37,342 nt of DNA from a virus. Positions 32,424 to 37,342 of the stretch are shown piece after piece. Location: IMG/VR virus record IMGVR_UViG_3300037587_000599, positions 1-37,342 of that record. One strand, written 5' to 3'. Under the pieces are notes generated by a model. The model ran no database searches. It was not told where the DNA came from and saw only the letters and a list, made by a program, of their open reading frames with translations. The first letter of the stretch is position 1, and each line of letters opens with the position of its first letter. The translations under genes were made by a program, and so were the position numbers.

Positions 32424-32682
32424 AAAGATTATATCAATTTTGACTTTTCCTTTTCGGTATCCTGTTATAATTATCAATGTGATGATTAAAAAACATCATT
32501 ACGATAAAACTAAAAAACAAGCTTGGGGGTTGTTCTATAAACGCAACAAAATATGGCTCAATACTTGGTATAATGAAAAGGGTTTAAATTCCAAACCCCC
32601 TGTTATTTATGACCAAGGTTCACAAAGATTTATTAAGTTGAACCGTCAAGCTAGACGGCTACATTCCAAAAGGATTCATTGA
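32410..32682 (+). CDS. Small basic protein with one membrane-like segment
   Basis: I start at ATG 32410, which has GGAGG upstream inside the polymerase gene; it overlaps PolB by 14 bases. The 90-residue product has a hydrophobic stretch (IISILTFPFRYPVIIINVMI) near the N-terminus and a very basic, aromatic rest (YKRNKIWLNTWYNEKG, RQARRLHSKRIH). It could be membrane-associated or bind nucleic acid. It is the last rightward gene and ends 15 bases before the convergent late unit; no terminator was seen between them. Confidence 0.6.
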   Translation: MRFIKKIISILTFPFRYPVIIINVMIKKHHYDKTKKQAWGLFYKRNKIWLNTWYNEKGLNSKPPVIYDQGSQRFIKLNRQARRLHSKRIH

Positions 32683-32697
32683 TTTTATTGGTGTGGG

Positions 32698-33282
32698 TTA
32701 ATACCAGATTGTTATTTGACCTGCACCACCATTACCGCCACTAAAACCGGATGAACCACCACCGCCACCGGCAGCAATACCACCAGCACCACCGGCACCA
32801 GTCACACCTTGACCACCTACACCGACACCACCACCGCCACCATGACCATCAATTCCACTAGATCCACCTAATGCTAAGTGTGACCCTTCACCGTGAAAGG
32901 TACTATGACCACCCATAGAACCACCGCCGGCAGTTGACCCTTGGTTGGCCGTTCCGTTAGGTTGACCACCACCAGCACCAATGACAGACATTGAACCAAA
33001 TACAGTTGATGTTCCGTTACTACCAAATGTGGAACTACCTGCACCGCCGCTGCCTATAGTAACTGTTACATTATCACCAGGTACAACAGTTTCAATTCCG
33101 TTTAATATATGCCCGCCGTAACCCCCACTGCCACCACCGGCACCACCACCGCCGCCACCAGCGGCACCGAATACCTCAACATGTATTTGATATACATCTT
33201 TGGGAACAACAAACGTTGTACTTGAACTAAATACCTGTTTGGTTAAATTTCTTTTAGGAAAATGTAAACTTGACCCACTCAT
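32698..33282 (-). CDS. Glycine-rich tail adhesin (polyglycine tip)
   Basis: The first 40 residues are ordinary beta (TKQVFSSSTTFVVPKDVYQI, then VEVFGA). The remaining 150 are dominated by glycine runs (GGGGGGAGGGSGGYGG and several more), ending GAGQITIWY. The opening 'F-VP-VY-V-V-GAGGGG' with glycine-rich motifs is found in phage adhesins, including the T4-like gp38 type, where polyglycine helices pack side by side and loops bind receptors. As the last gene of the late unit, after the fibre-like gene, it fits a receptor-binding tip. ATGA overlap couples it to the gene before. Confidence 0.75.
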   Translation of the reverse strand: MSGSSLHFPKRNLTKQVFSSSTTFVVPKDVYQIHVEVFGAAGGGGGGAGGGSGGYGGHILNGIETVVPGDNVTVTIGSGGAGSSTFGSNGTSTVFGSMSVIGAGGGQPNGTANQGSTAGGGSMGGHSTFHGEGSHLALGGSSGIDGHGGGGGVGVGGQGVTGAGGAGGIAAGGGGGSSGFSGGNGGAGQITIWY

Positions 33283-33791
33283 GATAACTCCCCATAAATG
33301 CTAAGGTGAAAGTCCCCTTGATCTACCTGAACCCCGGTGATTCTCATTCTGATTAAATCATTCTGATTAAAACTTTGGGAAGGCACATCAATCCAATTAA
33401 CAGTTCCCGAAACTGAACCAACCGTAATTCCAGTTAATTCAACGGGTGTCGATAATAAAGGTGACCAATTGATACCGTTATCGGTTGATCGGTCCACCTC
33501 AATTTCTAAAGTTCCACTGGTTGATGCTGTAAGGAGAGTGATAATAAAACTGGTAAACGTTGCAGCAACCGGTGCTTTAAAAGTTGGAACACGTTCGTTA
33601 ATTTCACTGATTGAATATTCATTAATTTGACCGTTGAATTTGGTATCAAAAATATCAATAACAGAGGTCTGTTTAAGGGCCTCAATGTCAGTATTAAATG
33701 AATCTTGATTGTCTTTAATTGTTTGCCAAAGTTCTTCTTTAACTGCCTTACCCGCTTCGATGTCTGTAATATTTAGGGGAGTGTATGCCAT
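33279..33791 (-). CDS. Fibre-associated structural protein
   Basis: The 170-residue product has an N-terminal helix IEAGKAVKEELWQTIKDNQD followed by a beta-rich C-terminus (FTSFIITLLTASTSGTLEIEV, then RMRITGVQV). An N-terminal attachment helix followed by a sandwich with 'TDNGINW' is a layout I know from fibre subunits of marine siphophages and podophages. It probably links the glycine-rich adhesin to the tail. Nine bases separate it from the upstream large tail gene. Confidence 0.65.
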   Translation of the reverse strand: MAYTPLNITDIEAGKAVKEELWQTIKDNQDSFNTDIEALKQTSVIDIFDTKFNGQINEYSISEINERVPTFKAPVAATFTSFIITLLTASTSGTLEIEVDRSTDNGINWSPLLSTPVELTGITVGSVSGTVNWIDVPSQSFNQNDLIRMRITGVQVDQGDFHLSIYGELS

Positions 33792-33799
33792 AACTGTCC

Positions 33800-36355
33800 T
33801 TACGTTATTAGATTGGTGTTTGCTGTATCTTCGTTATCGTCAACTATGCCGTTTGCATCTGTAATATATCCGTATTTTAATTTTTCGTCAACAGTTGCAG
33901 CAGAAAAGTCCGATGTAGTGTTAGGTGCTATAATTGCAGACTGATTAAATGTGTTACTCAAATCTGAAAGGATGAACGTTATTTGTTCACCATCTACCTT
34001 TTTACCGACAATGTATGCAATCTTTTTTCTAGTTGAACTATCCCCGTGACGTTTATACAATCTATCAAAATTCAAAACTACAACATTACCGATTATTAAA
34101 TTTTCAAGCCTCAAGTCGCTAACGATTGTTACTGTGGCTCTGGATAATTGATTGTAGTAAATATCTCTGTGTGACATTATCTTAGCTGAAATTGTTTTAT
34201 ACAGGTAAACGTCTATATCATTTGTGTCATTTGTTCCAATGTACTTTCTAACAAACTCACTTTCATGTGACACCGTTAATAATCCAGGTTCTAACGTTTG
34301 CCTGATTACATCTTGGTGTCTGTAATTAACAATTGAGTTCCGGTAAGTCTTGCCGTTTGTCGCCTTGATTTTAAAGCTTTTGATATCATTATCATTAAGT
34401 TGTGTTGTATCATCTGCGCTTTCAACCAATAGAACCTTATATCTAAGATTAAGACTGTTATTCAATGTCAGTGCAGCGAATATAGACTTGTTGATTCTAT
34501 CAATCACAGTTTTAGTTTTGGTCAATGTACTTGTTGGGTTTGACGGTATCATCATAGAAACCAAATGATCTGCATCAATTGCAGCATCATCAAAAGACGA
34601 TGTTTCTATATTGGTAATGCCAACCTGATTTAGAACGTCCTGCACCAACTTAGCGCCAGTTTCAATCCAAACGCCGCTCGGTGTATTGTTTTCAGTCCTA
34701 CCTAAAACATCACAGGATACAATAGTAGAATCACCAACATATTCAGGGTGCTTTAATGTACCGTTGTCTGTTATTGTGGCATCTACAAAAACAGTTCTAA
34801 TTGTCATAGATTGATTGGTAACCTTTAGAATTTCATAATAAGTTGTAAATGATGCGTTTGCCGGGCGTATCCAGTCCCGACTTGTAAACGTTGCATTCAA
34901 GTCAACATTCTCAATTGTTGATATTGTTCTGCTGCCGTTAGTGAAGGTTAAATCTATATTGATGTTTCTAGGTCTAGCTAGATTAAATTCAACATCATCA
35001 TCAAGGGTAACTGTAGTTTCACTACTTGAGTTGTTAATTGTAAAATTGTTACTTAAAACCTCAACACCCTCGACAAATAAATTTTGAATCGGTAGACGTT
35101 TTACATCACTCGATATTGTAGGGATGTTGATCATATTTTGCCGCAACACGATAATATTACCTGGTGCTGTGTTTTTTATTTCGATACGTTCACCAGTTGA
35201 AATGAACTCGATAAAGTCACCCGGACTCAATCCTATAACATCACTCAAAACAACCCGGTTAAATTGTAGAACTGAGACCACAGTTTTTGTAAGTTCAGCG
35301 GTGGCATGACCTGCAACAAAGTGAACTCTATTTTTTGTTACTGTAGGGATATTCGGAACCACGTTTGCAACGTTCCCATTAAATGCATAATTGGGGTTAT
35401 CCGATAAAGTTAAGCTTGTATCTGATATTACATCATCAATATCTAATTCTAAGGTGTCGATCAATAAAGTATCACCGGGGGATAGTTCACTTAAAAATGT
35501 AGTTCCAACTCCGGTTAAAGTTAACGAATCCGATGTACCTGAAACTGTACCTGTAATTGCATACCCGTCACTTATTTGGTCTACAGATTGAAGTTTAAGG
35601 CCGTCAACGCGACCATACACCCACCGTTTAATGTTACCCTTCACAGAGTCATTGACATTATCATCATCGGTAAATGCCTGTTGTGGGACGTTTTGGAGTA
35701 CGTCAAACAGTTGATCCTTAACAGTAAATCGAACGTTATCATTGTCAAAAAATTTATTGGTAACTTTACCGCGGTAAATTATTTGACTCTCGCTAATTGG
35801 TATTTGAGTATTCCAATTATATATTTCAACGTCCTGATTTTCAAAAATTAGGGTTTCAAAAATTTCATCTAGTTCAGCGTCAACGTTTTGAAGTTTAAGC
35901 GAACCCTTCCCTACAATAGATGATAGGTTTTGTTCTATTCCTATCTGGTGGTCATATGCAGGTGATTTACGAATCCGACCTTCATAGTGAACATGTTCAC
36001 CTGTGTCTGTTAAATCCCATGATGATGAAAATGATTTGTTTGCATAAAATAACCTGTATTGGATAATCATTTCGGAATCAACCGGATTAGAACTGTCAAG
36101 TAATTCTATATAGACTGTCTTGGTTGATATTTCATAAAAGAATGTTCCAGCAACAACGGCACCCAATGAGGTGACGCGTGTCAATGAAACCGTTTCAAGT
36201 TTCACATCATTAACGAACTCGGACAAAGTACGTTTATAAATATCCCCTGAATGAACGGACCAATTAATAACGCGCCTATTCGCATGTACATGTGCGAATA
36301 CAACCTTTTCGGAAGCAGCAGCATTAATAAAATCAGAACGGGAATTAAACGCCAT
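33800..36355 (-). CDS. Large tail protein, probable tail tip/hub component
   Basis: The 851-residue product is largely beta and shows no enzyme motif. Residues 1-250 (MAFNSRSDFINAAASEKVVF, YEGRIRKSPAYDHQIGIEQ, FTVKDQLFDVLQNVPQQAF) recall the central tail tip proteins of siphophages that describe measured-surface 'GxVxD' repeats, but I do not see a clear family signature. The rest contains several short repeats of strand-turn-strand with V-V-L-D. It is the second-largest late protein and lies beside the holin and fibre genes. Its ATG overlaps the holin stop (TAATG). Confidence 0.6.
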   Translation of the reverse strand: MAFNSRSDFINAAASEKVVFAHVHANRRVINWSVHSGDIYKRTLSEFVNDVKLETVSLTRVTSLGAVVAGTFFYEISTKTVYIELLDSSNPVDSEMIIQYRLFYANKSFSSSWDLTDTGEHVHYEGRIRKSPAYDHQIGIEQNLSSIVGKGSLKLQNVDAELDEIFETLIFENQDVEIYNWNTQIPISESQIIYRGKVTNKFFDNDNVRFTVKDQLFDVLQNVPQQAFTDDDNVNDSVKGNIKRWVYGRVDGLKLQSVDQISDGYAITGTVSGTSDSLTLTGVGTTFLSELSPGDTLLIDTLELDIDDVISDTSLTLSDNPNYAFNGNVANVVPNIPTVTKNRVHFVAGHATAELTKTVVSVLQFNRVVLSDVIGLSPGDFIEFISTGERIEIKNTAPGNIIVLRQNMINIPTISSDVKRLPIQNLFVEGVEVLSNNFTINNSSSETTVTLDDDVEFNLARPRNINIDLTFTNGSRTISTIENVDLNATFTSRDWIRPANASFTTYYEILKVTNQSMTIRTVFVDATITDNGTLKHPEYVGDSTIVSCDVLGRTENNTPSGVWIETGAKLVQDVLNQVGITNIETSSFDDAAIDADHLVSMMIPSNPTSTLTKTKTVIDRINKSIFAALTLNNSLNLRYKVLLVESADDTTQLNDNDIKSFKIKATNGKTYRNSIVNYRHQDVIRQTLEPGLLTVSHESEFVRKYIGTNDTNDIDVYLYKTISAKIMSHRDIYYNQLSRATVTIVSDLRLENLIIGNVVVLNFDRLYKRHGDSSTRKKIAYIVGKKVDGEQITFILSDLSNTFNQSAIIAPNTTSDFSAATVDEKLKYGYITDANGIVDDNEDTANTNLIT

Positions 36356-36756
36356 TATTTTTTGCTCCTCTTTTCAAACAGGTATAAAACTTTCGATGAT
36401 AGTTTATCCCAAAAATTAATACCAGTCAATACCTCAACGTTTTCAAAAAAGCTTTTGGTTTCTGTTATTGCTATAAGTGATGATATGATTTTTATAACAG
36501 GCATACCCGGAATTAAATACTTTTCTAAAACCATAGATACAATAACAGCAGATTGATATACCAATGTTTTTGAAATGGTTTGCCTAAACCCACTCGATGT
36601 AATTTTCTTTTTAAGTTTTTTAGCCGCCATTATACCGGTTATAAAATCAAACGCAACAAGGACACTGATTCCTATAATGACGTCATGTACCGGGGTTACA
36701 TAAACCCACGATACACTTATAACCTTCATACATATAGATAGTATTTTATCTTTCAT
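36355..36756 (-). CDS. Holin
   Basis: I start at ATG 36756 (133 residues) with AGAAG upstream; a TTG at 36786 is a longer alternative. Three membrane segments are visible: VHDVIIGISVLVAFDFITGI, TLVYQSAVIVSMVLEKYL and PVIKIISSLIAITETKSFF. The motif DFITGIMAAKK, followed by SSGFRQTISKTLVYQ, matches the Phage_holin_4/toxin-secretion type holin family. It should release the amidase encoded on the other strand at 17569-17991. The C-terminus is basic. It sits inside the late unit, so lysis timing can follow late transcription. Confidence 0.82.
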   Translation of the reverse strand: MKDKILSICMKVISVSWVYVTPVHDVIIGISVLVAFDFITGIMAAKKLKKKITSSGFRQTISKTLVYQSAVIVSMVLEKYLIPGMPVIKIISSLIAITETKSFFENVEVLTGINFWDKLSSKVLYLFEKRSKK

Positions 36757-36757
36757 G

Positions 36758-37066
36758 TTATAACTTCTTTTTTGAAATAATTTCAACCGCTGCCGATCCG
36801 GTTACACTAGAAATATCAACCCTAATATATTCATAACTAGCCGCTGAAATATCCCAAAAAATAATTTCAGCACCCGTTACAACTTTAGTTGAGCTTGCAA
36901 GATCAACCCAATTAACACCATCATTACTTGTTTGTAATTTAAAGGTTGCTGTTGTGAATCCTGCACCTATGTTACCTTGAATAGAAACTATTGTGGACAA
37001 TTCAAGGTTTAACGCTACGCTTGTTTTGTTACCTGAAACTGCCTCATTTAATAATGTATCTAACAT
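36758..37066 (-). CDS. Small virion structural protein, beta-sandwich type
   Basis: The 102-residue product has a repeated strand pattern (LELSTIVSIQGNIGAGF, FKLQTSNDGVNWVDLAS, YEYIRVDISSVTGSAAVEI). The 'L-SNDG-NW-L' and 'YIRV-SS-G-A-VE' elements occur in small phage proteins that form tail or head decoration, like the C-terminal sandwich of the fibre at 33279. Its stop is one base before the holin start. Position between the fibre-like protein and the holin suits a virion component. Confidence 0.6.
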   Translation of the reverse strand: MLDTLLNEAVSGNKTSVALNLELSTIVSIQGNIGAGFTTATFKLQTSNDGVNWVDLASSTKVVTGAEIIFWDISAASYEYIRVDISSVTGSAAVEIISKKKL

Positions 37067-37081
37067 ATTTACTCCTGTGGG

Positions 37082-37342
37082 TTAGCAAATTGATAAGTCT
37101 CTTAATATTATTTGGTAATCAAATGAACATTCTGCGCTAGTACCTGTAATTGCAGTTACTTTAATATCGGTCTTTTCCTCAATAAATAAAGGTCGAATAT
37201 TAGAAAATATATTGGACCCTTGAGCATCATCAATTCTAAATGTAGAACGCCAAGCCCTAGGTGTGACTAAATTATCAGCTTCCGACCTAATTTCAACCCG
37301 ATAGGTAACAGCTTTATTTGAAGCAACCGACGCAGACATTGC
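37082..37342 (-). CDS. Virion structural protein, C-terminal part (continues from base 658)
   Basis: This is the end of the gene described at 1-658. Bases 37216-37342 repeat bases 1-127, and the frame goes on to TAG at 37082. The part unique to this end encodes the last 44 residues (IFSNIRPLFIEEKTDIKV and a C-terminal strand FDYQIILRDLSIC). The ATG at 37339 is an internal Met, not the true start. Read in the circle, the gene has 263 codons plus stop. Confidence 0.8.
   Translation of the reverse strand, partial: AMSASVASNKAVTYRVEIRSEADNLVTPRAWRSTFRIDDAQGSNIFSNIRPLFIEEKTDIKVTAITGTSAECSFDYQIILRDLSIC
37216..37342. repeat. Direct terminal repeat, right copy (circular overlap)
   Basis: Identical to bases 1-127. 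Together the copies show that the window closes on itself and that the two end fragments of the virion gene are one gene. Confidence 0.95.

Noticed and set aside
32683-32697. Bidirectional terminator between the convergent blocks
   Set aside because: The 15-base gap has no stem followed by a T-run, and none was clear in the flanking gene ends.
1-37342. Temperate phage (integrase, repressor, attachment site)
   Set aside because: No integrase, Cro/CI-like repressor pair or partition gene was found on either strand; the 127-base end repeat is an assembly overlap and not an attachment core.

Overview
The window is the complete genome of a tailed phage, linearised at an arbitrary point. The first 127 bases are repeated exactly as the last 127, and a reading frame runs through the join, so the molecule maps as a circle of 37,215 unique bases. 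A tape measure protein, a tail tube protein, a frameshifted tail assembly chaperone pair and no contractile sheath indicate a siphovirus with a long flexible tail. The DNA is AT-rich with small, tightly overlapping genes (ATGA and TAATG junctions). The amidase of T7 lysozyme type, a T5 A1-like protein and marine-phage-type structural proteins suggest a Gram-negative, probably aquatic, host; the host cannot be fixed from the sequence. No integrase, repressor or partition gene was seen, so a lytic lifestyle is likely.

Layout: two blocks diverge from a 105-base region at 17464-17568. The leftward (minus) block is the late unit. It runs from small terminase (17463) through three tiny membrane peptides, large terminase, portal, an HExxH metallopeptidase, two gpG/gp10-like connector proteins, scaffold, major capsid, tail completion, tail tube, chaperone pair with a -1 frameshift site, tape measure and tail tip, to a 954-residue fibre. 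It then crosses the window end into a small fibre-like protein, a holin, an 851-residue tail protein, a further fibre subunit and a glycine-rich adhesin ending at 32698. The rightward (plus) block starts with amidase, HNH nuclease and a membrane-anchored protein. A 440-base noncoding stretch with serial hairpins and a strong terminator (19199-19230) follows, then a run of small early genes of unknown function, and then the replication module. That module holds a T5 A1-like phosphoesterase, a DEDDh exonuclease, a Cas4/AddB-like PD-(D/E)XK nuclease, an ERF annealing protein, a primase-helicase fusion, a nucleoside deoxyribosyltransferase-like protein, a dATP/dGTP diphosphohydrolase, MazG and a family B DNA polymerase. 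The two blocks meet tail to tail at 32682/32698.

How it works together (inference): the A1-like protein and nucleases may break down host DNA. The transferase, diphosphohydrolase and MazG would then remodel the nucleotide pool, and primase-helicase plus PolB replicate the genome with ERF-mediated annealing. TerS/TerL package through the portal, and the amidase with a holin on the opposite strand lyses the cell.

Most noteworthy: the chaperone frameshift site (A AAA AAG in perfect phase); three unlisted 27-35 residue membrane peptides before TerL; a small beta module duplicated at DNA level in the diphosphohydrolase, with a related-looking segment in MazG; three noncoding stretches with RNA-like structure; and acidic tails ending in phenylalanine on three early-block proteins.
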